Made by a program: the position numbers and the translations under genes. Positions 42,042-51,421 of a DNA stretch of 64,000 nt are shown piece by piece (the first letter of the stretch is position 1; every line of letters starts with the position of its first letter). Source of the stretch: UBA10649 sp963700745 (GTDB lineage: Bacteria; Actinomycetota; Actinomycetes; S36-B12); contig CAVOYT010000015.1 of the NCBI GenBank assembly GCA_963700745.1, forward strand, positions 87,349 through 151,348, read 5' to 3'. A model generated the notes under the pieces. The model worked only from the letters and a program-made list of their open reading frames with translations. It had not been told where the DNA came from and ran no database searches.

Positions 42042-42446
42042 TCAGTCGAACAGCTGTGCCGCGTCGTCTGGGACGTCCGCGGCACATTCCTGCAGCGCCG
42101 CTTGGGGGACGGCGATCAGCGCGGACACGTTGGTCGCAGCCAGCACCACCGGCGCCTTGACGCCGGCCTCGTAGGACTGCAGCCACCGGCTCGCGCACAC
42201 GGCCCAGCGATCCCCGGGCTGCAGTCCTGCGAAGCCGTACTGGGGCATCGGCGTGGCGAGGTCGTTGCCCACCGCGCGCTGGTGCTCCAGGAACTCCGCG
42301 GTCACCACCGTGCAGACGGTGTGTGAGCCGAGGTCCTCCGGCCCGGTGTTGCAGTAGCCATCGCGATAGAAGCCGGTGAGCGGCTCGAGGCTGCAGACCT
42401 CGAGCGCCTCACCGTTCACGTTCAGCTGGTCAGGGCTGGGCTCCAT
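42042..42446 (-). CDS. DUF2237 family protein
   Basis: A 134-residue protein that matches the DUF2237 family throughout: NVNGEALEVCSLEPLTGFYR, GYCNTGPEDLGSHTVCTVVT, PQYGFAGLQPGDRWAVCASR, and LQSYEAGVKAPVVLAATNVS. The conserved cysteines and the NTGPED block are the family hallmarks. No biochemical role is established. It stands alone between DUF4436 and pirin genes. Confidence 0.85.
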   Translation of the reverse strand: MEPSPDQLNVNGEALEVCSLEPLTGFYRDGYCNTGPEDLGSHTVCTVVTAEFLEHQRAVGNDLATPMPQYGFAGLQPGDRWAVCASRWLQSYEAGVKAPVVLAATNVSALIAVPQAALQECAADVPDDAAQLFD

Positions 42447-42506
42447 GCCGTCACTGTAGGCACCGTCATCTAGGGCACCGGCATTGGAGGCACCGTCGCG
42501 CGGTGG

Positions 42507-43472
42507 TCAGACCCGGTGCGGCTGGATCGCGTTGGCCGGCACCGTGCCGAGTCGACCGGCCTGGAAGTCCTCGAACGCCTCGATCAGCTCGGCCTTGCTG
42601 CACATGACGAACGGGCCGTAGGCGGCCACCGGCTCCTTCAGCGGGACTCCGCCGATGAGGAACACCTCGAGGTTCGGAGAGCTGGCGTCCTGGCCGGAAT
42701 CGGCCTGCAGCACTACGGAGCCTCCCGACTCGAGCACGGCGAGCTGACCGGAGCGGAAGGGGCGTCGCTCCGTCCCCACCGTGCCGCGCCCGGACAGCGC
42801 GTAGGCGAGGGCGTTGAACTCCGCGGGCCACGGCAGGACGACCTGTGCGCCCGGGGCGAGCGTGATGTGCGTGATGGCCAACGGCGTGTGGGAGATGCCG
42901 GGGCCGGCGTGGCCGTCGACGGAGCCCGCGAGCACGCGCACGAGCGCGCCGCCGTCCGCCGATGTCAGCAGCGTGAGCTTGTCGCTCTGGAGGTCCTGGT
43001 ACTGCGGGGCGATGCGCTTCTTGTCTCGCGGCAGGTTGATCCACAGCTGCAGCCCGTGGAACAGACCGCCGGACTCCACGAGCGCCGCCGGCGGGGTCTC
43101 GATGTGCAGGATGCCGTCGCCCGCGGTCATGTACTGGGTGCCACCGGAGCCGATGGTTCCACCGCCGCCGTTGGAGTCCTGGTGGATGAACTCGCCGTCG
43201 ATCAGGTAGGTGAACGTCTCGAACCCACGATGCGGGTGCCACGGGGTGCCCTTGGGCTCACCGGCCGCGTACTCGACCTCGCCCATCTGGTCCATGTGGA
43301 TGAACGGGTCCAGCGCTTCGAGCGGCACGCCGGCGAAGGCCCGGTGCACGGGGAAGCCCTCCCCCTCGAAGCCCTTCGGGGCGGTAGAGACGGACGCGAC
43401 CGAGCGTGCCGTGGTCTCGGCCATCGGGGTCAGGCGCGGCAGGGTCAGGGTGTCAGCGGTGACTGCGGGCAT
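42507..43472 (-). CDS. Pirin family protein
   Basis: A 321-residue bicupin. The iron-binding N-terminal cupin has GTPWHPHRGFETFTYLIDGE and the follow-up HQDSNGGGGTIGSGGTQYMT, then GDGILHIETPP. The His residues of HPHRGFE and the later His/Glu are the metal ligands. The second cupin (QADSGQDASSPNLEVFLIGG, YGPFVMCSKAELIEAFEDF) is also complete. Pirins act as redox-dependent regulators or as quercetinases; which applies is not evident. Just upstream of the start (43485-43515) lies a short AT-rich stretch containing TTGAATGGTAAAGT on the coding strand, possibly the promoter. Confidence 0.88.
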   Translation of the reverse strand: MPAVTADTLTLPRLTPMAETTARSVASVSTAPKGFEGEGFPVHRAFAGVPLEALDPFIHMDQMGEVEYAAGEPKGTPWHPHRGFETFTYLIDGEFIHQDSNGGGGTIGSGGTQYMTAGDGILHIETPPAALVESGGLFHGLQLWINLPRDKKRIAPQYQDLQSDKLTLLTSADGGALVRVLAGSVDGHAGPGISHTPLAITHITLAPGAQVVLPWPAEFNALAYALSGRGTVGTERRPFRSGQLAVLESGGSVVLQADSGQDASSPNLEVFLIGGVPLKEPVAAYGPFVMCSKAELIEAFEDFQAGRLGTVPANAIQPHRV

Positions 43473-43513
43473 GGTTGCTCCTCCTCATTCACCGATACTT
43501 TACCATTCAACTA

Positions 43514-43981
43514 CTAAGCCGGCGAATCGGCCGGTTCCCCCGACTGATGGCGGATGTAGTCGCTGGAACTGGAGTTGAACAGCAGCCACAGCACGACCAG
43601 GTCGACGACGACCGTCAGGGAGCTGCGGAGGACGAAGCCCTGGAACAGGTAGGCGAAGCCGCTGACCAGGCTGATCCCGACGAGGACGGCGATCACCAGG
43701 CGGGCCCAGTTGCGGCCGCGGGCCAGGTAGATGGCCACCATGACGCGCACGAAGGACAGGGCGAGGATCAGGATCCCGGCCATGAACACGCCGACCACCA
43801 CGAAGCCGCCGGAGATATCGAGGATCCCCTGGTTCACCAGTGCCCCCTCGATCTGGTCGGGCACGCCCGACTGGGACATCGAGAACGCGGCGGCAATGAG
43901 GTCGAAGCCGCCGATGATGGCCACCACGGCTGCGACCCACTGCAGCACGACGGCGATGGTCAGCGAGACCGGGCGCTTCAT
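43514..43981 (-). CDS. Small four-helix membrane protein, function unknown
   Basis: 155 residues from the ATG at 43981. Four hydrophobic segments are visible: about residues 7-32 (VSLTIAVVLQWVAAVVAIIG), 55-85, 93-115 (ARLVIAVLVGISLVSGFAYL) and 120-137. The tail is polar (SSSSDYIRHQSGEPADSPA). I do not recognise a family beyond general resemblance to small actinobacterial membrane proteins. Confidence 0.6.
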   Translation of the reverse strand: MKRPVSLTIAVVLQWVAAVVAIIGGFDLIAAAFSMSQSGVPDQIEGALVNQGILDISGGFVVVGVFMAGILILALSFVRVMVAIYLARGRNWARLVIAVLVGISLVSGFAYLFQGFVLRSSLTVVVDLVVLWLLFNSSSSDYIRHQSGEPADSPA

Positions 43982-44018
43982 GGGCGTCAGGGTACGCGCC
44001 GACGGAGCACCATGGGGA

Positions 44019-44774
44019 CTACATCGGCAGGCGGCGGAACACCGGCCGGGGCAGGGACTTGAGCCCGGCCATCACGAAGCGCAGGGGACCGGGCGCGTAC
44101 ACGGTCTCGCGCCCCTTGCGCAGTGCTGTGACGATGACCGCGGCCACGTCCTGCGGATCCACCGTCATCGGCGCCTCGGCGAGCCCCTCGGTCATGCGGG
44201 TGCGCACGAAGCCGGGGCGCACCACCAGCACGCGGGCCCCAGAGCCATGCAACGCATCACCGAGTCCCTGGGCGAAGGCATCGAGCCCTGCCTTCGTCGA
44301 TCCGTACACGTAGTTGGATCGACGGGCGCGGTCGCCAGCGACGCTGGAGAGCACGACGAGCACCCCGTGCCCCTGCCCGCGCAGTCGCGTGGCAACCCGG
44401 AGCCCGGCGCTCACCGCACCCGTGTAGTTCGTGGTCGCCATCGTGACGGCCGCGTCCGGATCGGCCTCGATCTCGGACTGATCACCCAGCACGCCGAACG
44501 CGAGGATGACGATGTCGACGTCGCCCGCGTCGAACACCCGATTGATGAGGTCGGCGTGGCTGGCCGTGTCGACGGCGTCGAACATCTCCGTCGTCACCCC
44601 GCTGATGCCCGCGCCCACCAGGTCGGCCGCCGCGTCATCGAGGGCTGGCGACGGACGACCGGCCAGGACCACGCGCCGAAGCCGCGCGCGCGGCAGCGCC
44701 TTCACCGTCGCCATCGCAATCTCGCTGCTACCGCCGAGCACGAGCACGGACTGGGGCTCACCGAGGGCATCCAT
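44019..44774 (-). CDS. dprE2: Decaprenylphospho-2-keto-erythro-pentose reductase DprE2-like (SDR)
   Basis: The ATG at 44774 overlaps the dprE1 stop by one base and gives 251 residues. It is a short-chain dehydrogenase: VLVLGGSSEIAMATVKALPR for NADH binding, ILAFGVLGDQ, and an active site of Ser (VVLSSVAGDR) with YVYGSTKAGLDAFAQGL (YxxxK). The tail PGFVRTRMTEGLAEAP and FRRLPM resembles mycobacterial DprE2. With DprE1 it epimerises decaprenylphospho-ribose to decaprenylphospho-arabinose, the arabinose donor for the cell wall. The order ubiA-dprE1-dprE2 supports the call. Confidence 0.85.
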   Translation of the reverse strand: MDALGEPQSVLVLGGSSEIAMATVKALPRARLRRVVLAGRPSPALDDAAADLVGAGISGVTTEMFDAVDTASHADLINRVFDAGDVDIVILAFGVLGDQSEIEADPDAAVTMATTNYTGAVSAGLRVATRLRGQGHGVLVVLSSVAGDRARRSNYVYGSTKAGLDAFAQGLGDALHGSGARVLVVRPGFVRTRMTEGLAEAPMTVDPQDVAAVIVTALRKGRETVYAPGPLRFVMAGLKSLPRPVFRRLPM

Positions 44775-46153
44775 CACAGGGACAGTCTCCTTGCCAGGTC
44801 TGAGGTGAAGACCCCGTCCGGGTCCATCTCGTCGCGCACGCGCTGCCACTCCGACAGCCGGGGATAGGACGCCGCCATCATCGCGGGTGACATGCGTGAG
44901 TCCTTGGCGAGGTAGAGCCGGCCGCCCTCGGCGAGCACCAGCTCGTCGAGGCCGTCAAGCACCTGCGCCAGGCCGGGCACGCCTGCGGGCACGTCGATCG
45001 CCAGCGTCCAGCCGGGCTGCGGGAACGAGAGCGGAGCAGGGTTCGCCGCGCCGAACCGCTTGAGCACGGTGACGGGTGACAGCGCCCCGATTGCCCGAAG
45101 CCGCTCGAGCGTCGTCGCGACCAGGTGGCTCGCCCCGTCGGGCACCGCGAACTGGTACTGCAGGAACCCACGTGAGCCGTAGCCGCGGTTCCACTCCAGG
45201 GCGACGTCGAGCGGATGGAAGAACGTCGCGATGGACTGCAGCTCGCCCTGCTTGGACTTCGGTGCCTTGCGGAACCACGCCTCGTTGAACGCCCGCATCG
45301 TCAGCGGATTGACCAGTCCGCTGGGGAAGACCGGCGGGACCGTCCCGAGCGCCTTCGGGTGGTAGGCCAGCGCATCCGCGCGCTCCTTGGCCGGCAGCCA
45401 GTCCGCGGGGGCGTGGTCGCCGCGCGTGAGCACGCCCCGTCCTGACGGATGGACGCTGTCGATCCACGCGACGCTGTATCGGTATTCCTCATCCCGGTCG
45501 ATCATGCGGGACATGAGGTCGTCCAGATCGGCCGTGCGATCGGTGTCCACGCTGATGCGCGACGACGTGATCGGGATGAGGTCGAAGGTCGCCTCGGTCA
45601 TCACGCCGGTGAGTCCCATCCCGCCGACGGTCGCCCAGAACTCGGTCGGTGTCCCCTCGGGCGACAGCTCTCGGATCGCACCGGCGCCGTCGATCAGCGT
45701 CATCGATGACACATGCGCACCGAACGTGCCCTCGACGTGGTGGTTCTTGCCGTGCACATCCGCTGCGACGGCCCCGCCGACGGTGACCATCCGGGTGCCG
45801 GGGGTGACCGGAACGAAGTAGCCCGCCGGGACGAGCGCCCGCAGGAGGTCGTCGAGGCTGGCCCCCGCCCCCACCGTGACCGAGCCACCCGACGCATCGA
45901 GGTCGATGCGGGCCATGGCCGACAGGTCGAGCACGGTGGCTCCGCCCGACTGGGCCGCGTCCCCGTAGGACCGCCCGAGCCCCCTCGCCAGCAGGCCGCG
46001 CGGACCGGCTCCGGCCACTGCCTCACGCACCTCGTCCACCGTGCCGACGGGCATGACCGTCGCCATGCTGGGGGCCGTCCGGCCCCATCCGGAGATGAGG
46101 CGCTCACCCGCACGCGCGGACAGGGGCGACTCGACGGCACTCACGACGCTCAT
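44774..46153 (-). CDS. dprE1: Decaprenylphospho-ribose 2-oxidase DprE1
   Basis: The ATG at 46153 gives 459 residues, against 461 in M. tuberculosis. FAD-binding motifs are GLGRSYGDAAQSGGATVLDL, VTPGTRMVTVGGAVAADVHG and GKNHHVEGTFGAHV. The C-terminus GGRLYLAKDSRMSP and DLARRL are as in DprE1. In the segment FPQPGWTLAIDVP the residue aligned with benzothiazinone-target Cys387 is Ala385 (codon at 44999-45001). The enzyme oxidises the 2'-hydroxyl of decaprenylphospho-ribose; DprE2 completes the reaction. It is 10 bp from ubiA. Confidence 0.92.
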   Translation of the reverse strand: MSVVSAVESPLSARAGERLISGWGRTAPSMATVMPVGTVDEVREAVAGAGPRGLLARGLGRSYGDAAQSGGATVLDLSAMARIDLDASGGSVTVGAGASLDDLLRALVPAGYFVPVTPGTRMVTVGGAVAADVHGKNHHVEGTFGAHVSSMTLIDGAGAIRELSPEGTPTEFWATVGGMGLTGVMTEATFDLIPITSSRISVDTDRTADLDDLMSRMIDRDEEYRYSVAWIDSVHPSGRGVLTRGDHAPADWLPAKERADALAYHPKALGTVPPVFPSGLVNPLTMRAFNEAWFRKAPKSKQGELQSIATFFHPLDVALEWNRGYGSRGFLQYQFAVPDGASHLVATTLERLRAIGALSPVTVLKRFGAANPAPLSFPQPGWTLAIDVPAGVPGLAQVLDGLDELVLAEGGRLYLAKDSRMSPAMMAASYPRLSEWQRVRDEMDPDGVFTSDLARRLSL

Positions 46154-46163
46154 ACTCCCAGAC

Positions 46164-47078
46164 TCATACGCCGAGAGCGCCCAGCCCGAAGAGCACCAGC
46201 CAGACCGCGCCCATCGCCAGCAGGGCCCGATCGTGGAGGACGACGTCCTCGGGCGCCTCGGCGCTGCCGCGGTCGACGTCGATGGCGTAGCGCAGGATGG
46301 CCAGGACGAAGGGCAGCACGCTCCACTGGGCCCACGGCAGAGTGGCCGGCGCCTGGGAGACCTCGAAGGCCCACAGGCAGTAGGCGGTGACCGTGATCCC
46401 TGCCGCGACTCCCCAGACGAAGCGCAGGTAGCTCGGGGTGTATCCGTCCAGGCTGCGTCGACGGGACGATACGTCCGTACCGGCCTCTGCTTCGGCGTCC
46501 GACCGCAGGAGCTCGCTGAACCGCTTGCCCGCCGCCATGAACAGCGAGCCGAAGCCGGCCACGATGAGGAACCACGGGGAGATCGGCAGTTCCGCCGCGA
46601 CACCGCCGGCGATGGCGCGCAGCAGGAAGCCCATGGCCAGCAGCGTCAGTTCGACGACCGGCTCGTTCTTGAGCAGCAGGGAGTAGGACAGGGTGAAGGC
46701 CGCGTAGGCCAGCAGCACGCCGAACAGGCCGACGTTCACCGCGATGGCCAGTCCGAGGGCCAGCAGCGCCAGCACCGCGGCAACTGCGATGGCCGTCGAG
46801 GCACTCAGCTCGCCAGCTGCGATCGGGCGATGGTGCTTGGTCGGATGGGCCCGATCGGACTCGACATCGCGAACGTCGTTCACCAGGTAGGTGGCGCTGG
46901 CCATGAGGCAGAACGCGACGAAGGCGATGAGGCTCGGGACCAGGACCTCGGGCTCGAAGATGGACCCGGCCGCGAGCGGCGCGGCGAACACGAGGACGTT
47001 CTTGAGCCATTGGCGAGGCCGCATCGCCGCCGCCACGGCCAGTGGCAGGGACCGCGACCGTTGGGCCGTGCTACTCAT
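46164..47078 (-). CDS. ubiA: Decaprenyl-phosphate phosphoribosyltransferase (UbiA family)
   Basis: About 304 residues. The ATG at 47078 is chosen because it overlaps the upstream stop by only 8 bp, although the ATG at 47090 is possible. It is a multi-helix prenyltransferase: MRPRQWLKNVLVFAAPLAAG, the first Asp-rich motif VNDVRDVESDRAHPTKHHRP, GELSAS, and the second region MAAGKRFSELL. The match is to mycobacterial Rv3806c, which transfers phosphoribose to decaprenyl phosphate. It precedes dprE1 and dprE2, completing the branch to decaprenylphospho-arabinose. Confidence 0.88.
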   Translation of the reverse strand: MSSTAQRSRSLPLAVAAAMRPRQWLKNVLVFAAPLAAGSIFEPEVLVPSLIAFVAFCLMASATYLVNDVRDVESDRAHPTKHHRPIAAGELSASTAIAVAAVLALLALGLAIAVNVGLFGVLLAYAAFTLSYSLLLKNEPVVELTLLAMGFLLRAIAGGVAAELPISPWFLIVAGFGSLFMAAGKRFSELLRSDAEAEAGTDVSSRRRSLDGYTPSYLRFVWGVAAGITVTAYCLWAFEVSQAPATLPWAQWSVLPFVLAILRYAIDVDRGSAEAPEDVVLHDRALLAMGAVWLVLFGLGALGV

Positions 47079-47568
47079 CCCGGTCGACATGCTGGCCAGG
47101 CTCGGAGTCGCCGACGATCCTGGCGATCTGGGGCACGACCAGGAACCACGTGACCACATGCATCACCACCAGGAGGCTCCGCGTCATCCAGCCGACCGAG
47201 GCAGGCTGCGTCAGCGGGACGACCGTCGTGCCCAGGGCCAGCAGCGTGCCGAGCCAGAAGACGATGCGGCGAGCGCCCCGACGCCCCCGCACGAGCGAGG
47301 CGAGCAGTGCACCCAGGATGGCGAAGGCGATCGGCACCAGCAGGAATGCCACCCACGGCATCTGGACCTCGATCGCCTCCGAGGGAGCCTTGAGGACGAA
47401 GTCGACTCCGGCGATCGAGGCGATCACGTAGATGATCAGGCAGATCAGTCCCGACCAGACCCCCGTGACCACGCCGGCGTAGACGAGCTGCCGGACGGTC
47501 GGATTCGCGGCGGTCGGCGGACCGACCGGCGTCTTGGAATCCACCCACGGCGAGGACATGGGGGTCAT
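47071..47568 (-). CDS. DUF6069-like four-helix membrane protein
   Basis: About 165 residues from the ATG at 47568 (MTPMSSPWVDS; an ATG at 47559 is also possible). Four hydrophobic segments: QLVYAGVVTGVWSGLICLII, VAFLLVPIAFAILGALLASL, ARRIVFWLGTLLALGTTVVP and SLLVVMHVVTWFLVVPQIAR. The pattern resembles DUF6069 proteins of unknown function. It overlaps ubiA and probably heads its operon, but a role in arabinan synthesis is not shown. Confidence 0.6.
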   Translation of the reverse strand: MTPMSSPWVDSKTPVGPPTAANPTVRQLVYAGVVTGVWSGLICLIIYVIASIAGVDFVLKAPSEAIEVQMPWVAFLLVPIAFAILGALLASLVRGRRGARRIVFWLGTLLALGTTVVPLTQPASVGWMTRSLLVVMHVVTWFLVVPQIARIVGDSEPGQHVDRDE

Positions 47569-47640
47569 TCTTCCCACGTTCCCGTCCCGTGGGGTCGCTC
47601 AGGGGGAGTTTCCCGCCACGCGGCGTCTGCTCTTGCCAAA

Positions 47641-47680
47641 GTTACCCGTCAGTAGCATCATGGAGTTACTGGCCGGTAAC
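47641..47680. promoter_or_regulatory. Two palindromic operators upstream of fadE5
   Basis: GTTAC-TGGCCG-GTAAC at 47665-47680 is a perfect 16-bp inverted repeat. GTTAC-CCGTCA-GTAGC at 47641-47656 is a second copy with one changed base, starting 24 bp earlier. The size and position just ahead of the ribosome site fit a TetR-family repressor of fatty-acid oxidation. No such regulator lies in the window. Confidence 0.6.
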
Positions 47681-47695
47681 TACGGAGGTACGACC

Positions 47696-49533
47696 ATGTC
47701 CCATTACAAGAGCAATCTGCGCGACCTCGAGTTCAACGTCTTCGAGGTGTTCGGTGCGGGTGACCGCATGGGCAGTGGCCCGTACCACGAGATGGACACC
47801 GAGACCGCGCGCGACATCCTGCGCGAGGTCGAGCGGCTGTCCTCCGGCCCGCTGGCGGAACCCTTCGCCGACGTCGGACCGGAATCCCCCGATCTACGAC
47901 CCCGTCACCAAGAGCGTGACGATGCCCGAGGGCTTCAAGAAGTCCTACGAGGCGCTGATGGACTCCGAGTGGTGGCGCCTGGATCTCCCCGAGCACCTCG
48001 GCGGCACCGGCGCTCCTCCGTCGCTGCGGTGGGCCGCCAGCGAGATGATGCTGGGCAGCAACCCGGCCGCCTTCATGTTCATGTCCGGACCAGGGTTCGC
48101 CTCGATCCTGGACCACCTCGGCAACGCCGACCAGAAGCGCTGGGCCGAGCTCATCATCGACAAGCGCTGGGGCGCCACCATGGTGCTCACCGAGCCCGAC
48201 GCCGGTTCCGACGTCGGGGCCGGCCGCGCCCGTGCCTTCGACAACGGCGACGGCACCTGGCGGATCGAGGGCGTCAAGCGCTTCATCACGTCCGGCGAGC
48301 ACGACATGACCGACAACATCGTGCACCTCGTCCTCGCGCGCCCCGAAGGCGCCGGACCGGGCACGAAGGGCCTGTCGCTGTTCGTCGTGCCGAAGTACTT
48401 CGTCGACCTCGAGACCGGTGAGCTCCAGGGCCGCAACGGCGTCTACGCCACCAACGTCGAGAAGAAGATGGGCCTGAAGGTGTCGACCACCTGCGAGCTC
48501 ACGTTCGGCGAGAACGAGCCGGCGATCGGCTGGCTCGTCGGTGACGTGCACGACGGCATCGCGCAGATGTTCAAGGTGATCGAGTACGCCCGGATGATGG
48601 TCGGCACGAAGGCCATCGCAACCCTGTCGACCGGATACCTGAACGCCCTCGAGTACGCGAAGGTCCGCGTCCAGGGCGCCGACCTCACGCAGATGACCGA
48701 CAAGGCAGCCCCCCGCGTGACGATCACGCATCACCCCGACGTGCGACGCAGCCTCATGCTGCAGAAGGCGTACGCCGAGGGAATGCGCGCGCTGATCGCC
48801 TACACCGCGTACTGGCAGGACATGATCGAGCTGGCCCAGGCCGGCGACACCGACATCGACCTGGACATGGCCGAGCGGATGAACGATCTGCTGCTGCCGA
48901 TCGTCAAGGGCGTCGGATCGGAGCGCTCGTACGAGATGCTCGCGGTCGGCCTGCAGACGTTCGGCGGCTCCGGCTTCCTGCAGGACTACCCGCTCGAGCA
49001 GTACATCAGGGACGCCAAGATCGACACCCTCTACGAGGGCACGACGGCGATCCAGGGCCTGGACTTCTTCTTCCGCAAGATGGTGAAGGACCAGTTCAAG
49101 GCGATCTTCAATCTCGCCGCCCAGATCACCGAGACGGTCAAGGGCGACGAGGGCATCAGGCCAGCTGGCCGCCGAGCGCGAGCTGCTCGGCAAGGCGCTC
49201 GAGGACGTCCAGGCGATCGTCGGTCTGCTGGGCCAGTGGGCGATGGCCTCGCAGGAGGACCCCCGCGAGATCTACAAGGTGGGCCTGAACTCGACCCGCC
49301 TGCTGATGGGGTCGGGTGACCTCATCATCGGCTGGCTGCTGCTGCGGCAGGCCGAGGTGGCCACCAAGGCACTCGCCGCCGGCCCGTCCGACCGCGACCG
49401 GGTGTTCTACGAGGGCAAGATCGAGACCGCCCGTTGGTTCGCCCGGAACCGCCTTCCGCTGCTGGCCGCGGAGCGCACCGTCGCCGAGGCAACCACCCTC
49501 GACCTCATGGACCTCCCGGAGGAGGCCTTCTAG
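47696..49533 (+). CDS. fadE5: Acyl-CoA dehydrogenase FadE5-like (two frameshifts)
   Basis: The ATG at 47696 has GGAGGT upstream. The product of about 612 residues starts MSHYKSNLRDLEFNVFEVFG, close to mycobacterial FadE5. The frame changes near 47887 (after ADVGPESP) and 49163. FAD and substrate motifs include TMVLTEPDAGSDVGAGRARA, GVKRFITSGEHDMTDN, GLQTFGGSGFLQDYPLEQYI, and the catalytic region RDAKIDTLYEGTTAIQGLDF. The extended C-terminal domain ends in MDLPEEAF. FadE5-type enzymes handle a wide range of acyl-CoA chain lengths. Electrons would pass through ETF and the EtfD-like protein at 14.7 kb. Confidence 0.92.
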
Positions 49534-49589
49534 CCGGACATCACCACCGATACCGCGCATGCTGGCGGGCACCCTGACAGGATCGAGGG

Positions 49590-50801
49590 GTGCCCGCCAG
49601 TGTGTTCTCCGCCGCCATCGACCCGGATTTGTCGGTGCTGCTGCTCGAGTTCGGCGTGCTGCTCGTCGTGCTCGGCATCCTCGCGCGGCTGGCGCACCGC
49701 TTCGGCGTCTCGGCGGTGCCGCTCTACCTGCTGGGCGGACTGGTGCTGGGCAACGGCGGCGTCGTCCAGCTCGAGCTCGCAGGGATCCTTGGTCCCGACC
49801 CTGGCCGAGCTCGGCGTCATCCTGCTGCTCCTGCTGCTCGGTCTCGAGTACTCCGGACGCGAGCTCGTCGACCATGCCCGCAGACAGGTGGGCCCCGGGT
49901 TCGTCGACCTGATCGTCAATTCGCTGCCGGGCGCTGCCGTGGCGCTGTTGTTCGGCTGGGGGGTGCGCCGGTGCGGTGGCCCTGGGCGGCATCACCTACA
50001 TCTCGTCGAGCGGGATCGTGTCCCAGGTGGTCCGGGACCTGCGCTGGCGACGCAACCCGGAGACCGGACCCGTGGTGAGCATCCTGGTGATCGAGGACCT
50101 CGTCATGGCCCCGTACCTGCCGATCCTGACCGTGATCCTGACGGGCACCGGACTCGTGGCCGGCCTCATCAGCGTCGGTGTCGCCCTGCTGGTCGTGGCC
50201 GTCGTCCTCGTGGTCGCCGTGCGCCGAAGCGACTGGTCCCCGCGCTTCTTCCAGGCGTCCGAGCCGGTGGGCCTGCTGCTCGTCGTCTTCGGCCTGGCCG
50301 TGGCGGCGGCGGGCGTGGCCGGCCTGCTGTCGTTCTCGTCCGCGGTGGCGGCCTTCCTCGTCGGCCTGCTGCTCACCGGCGAGGTGGCCGAGGTCGCGCG
50401 CCGGCGCCTCGACCCGCTCCGCGAGCTGCTGGCCGCCGTCTTCTTCGCCTACTTCGGCCTGGTCACGGATCCACGTGAACTGCCCGGCGTGCTGCTCCCG
50501 GCCGTCGCCCTGGTCATCGTCACGGTCCTGACGAAGTTCCTGACCGGCTGGTACGCCAGCGGAACGGTGGGCGGGGGAGCGATCTCGACGGCTGCGGGCC
50601 GGTGCCCTGCTCTCCGCCCGCGGCGAGTTCAGCGTCATCATCGCCGGGCTGGTCGCGGTCAGTGGCGCGCTGCCTGCGCAGTTCTCGGCCCTGGTCGCCG
50701 CCTACGTGCTCCTCACCGCCATCCTCGGGCCCCTGCTGGCCAAGTACGCCGAGCCCGTGGGCTGGTGGTGGGAGCAGCGCCCCGCGCGAGCCGCGAGGTG
50801 A
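49590..50801 (+). CDS. CPA2-family cation:proton antiporter (three frameshifts)
   Basis: The GTG at 49590 opens a roughly 403-residue membrane protein with about 12 hydrophobic segments. Pieces in order: VLLLEFGVLLVVLGILARLA and YLLGGLVLGNGG; TLAELGVILLLLLLGLEYSG (near 49800); LGGITYISSSGIVSQVVRDL and VVSILVIEDLVMAPYLPILT (near 49975); and finally LLSARGEFSVIIAGLVAVSG (near 50600). The VIEDL segment carries the ion-binding acidic residue of this superfamily. K+ or Na+ specificity cannot be told. No C-terminal NAD-binding (TrkA-N) domain is present. Confidence 0.83.
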
Positions 50802-50807
50802 CCGTCG

Positions 50808-50813
50808 TACGCT
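50808..50813 (+). promoter_or_regulatory. -10 element of a likely leaderless copC promoter
   Basis: TACGCT lies 7 nt upstream of the copC GTG, within the short gap after the antiporter. No ribosome site is seen. Confidence 0.45.
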
Positions 50814-50820
50814 CCATGCT

Positions 50821-51421
50821 GTGAAGCGCGCGGCCCTCGTCTCGATCCTGGCGTCGCTCGTTGTCGTCCTGTTCGTCCAGGCGCCGGGAGCGAGCGCCCA
50901 TACCGAACTGATCCTCAGCGATCCGGCCGACGGCGCGGTGCTCGGGGTCGACCCGACCGGAGGTGCTGCTCTCGTTCAGCGAGGAGCTGATCCCCGAGAC
51001 GGTGAGCGTCTCCGTCGCTGATGGGACCGGATTCGTGGTCACCGTGGCGGCCCCTGACGTCGACGATGCGGACGTGTCCTTCCCCTGGCCGCCGGCACTG
51101 ACCGGTCCGGACTACACCGTCAACTACCGCGTCGTCTCCCAGGATCGGCCACCCCGTCAGCGGCTCGCTGTCCTTCACCGGCGGGGTGCCGGCGCCAGCC
51201 TCCGCGTCAGCGGTCCCGAGCCTTCCGTCGGCAGCACCCTCCACGGCGCCGGACGCGATTCCGCCAGCTCGCCTGCCGAGTCGACCGACACCGCGTCCGC
51301 GGCCGCCGACGGGTCCGGGATCCCGTTCGGCGCCATCATCGCCGTCGCGGTCGGGCTGGCCATCGGGATCGCGGTCGGATTCGTGCTCATCGGCCGGCGC
51401 CGCAGCGCCGGGTCCCCGTGA
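50821..51421 (+). CDS. copC: Copper resistance protein CopC (frameshifts)
   Basis: The GTG at 50821 starts a signal peptide (VKRAALVSILASLVVVLFVQ then APGASA). The mature protein would begin at AHTELILSDPADGAVLG, where the N-terminal His is the usual copper ligand of CopC. Frame changes near 50957 and 51150 join VEVLLSFSEELIPETVSVSV, ADVSFPWPPALTGPDYTVNY and a Ser/Ala-rich linker to a C-terminal membrane helix (FGAIIAVAVGLAIGIAVGFV). It is about 200 residues in total. The stop overlaps the start of the CopD fusion (GTGA). The pair binds and imports periplasmic copper. Confidence 0.82.
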
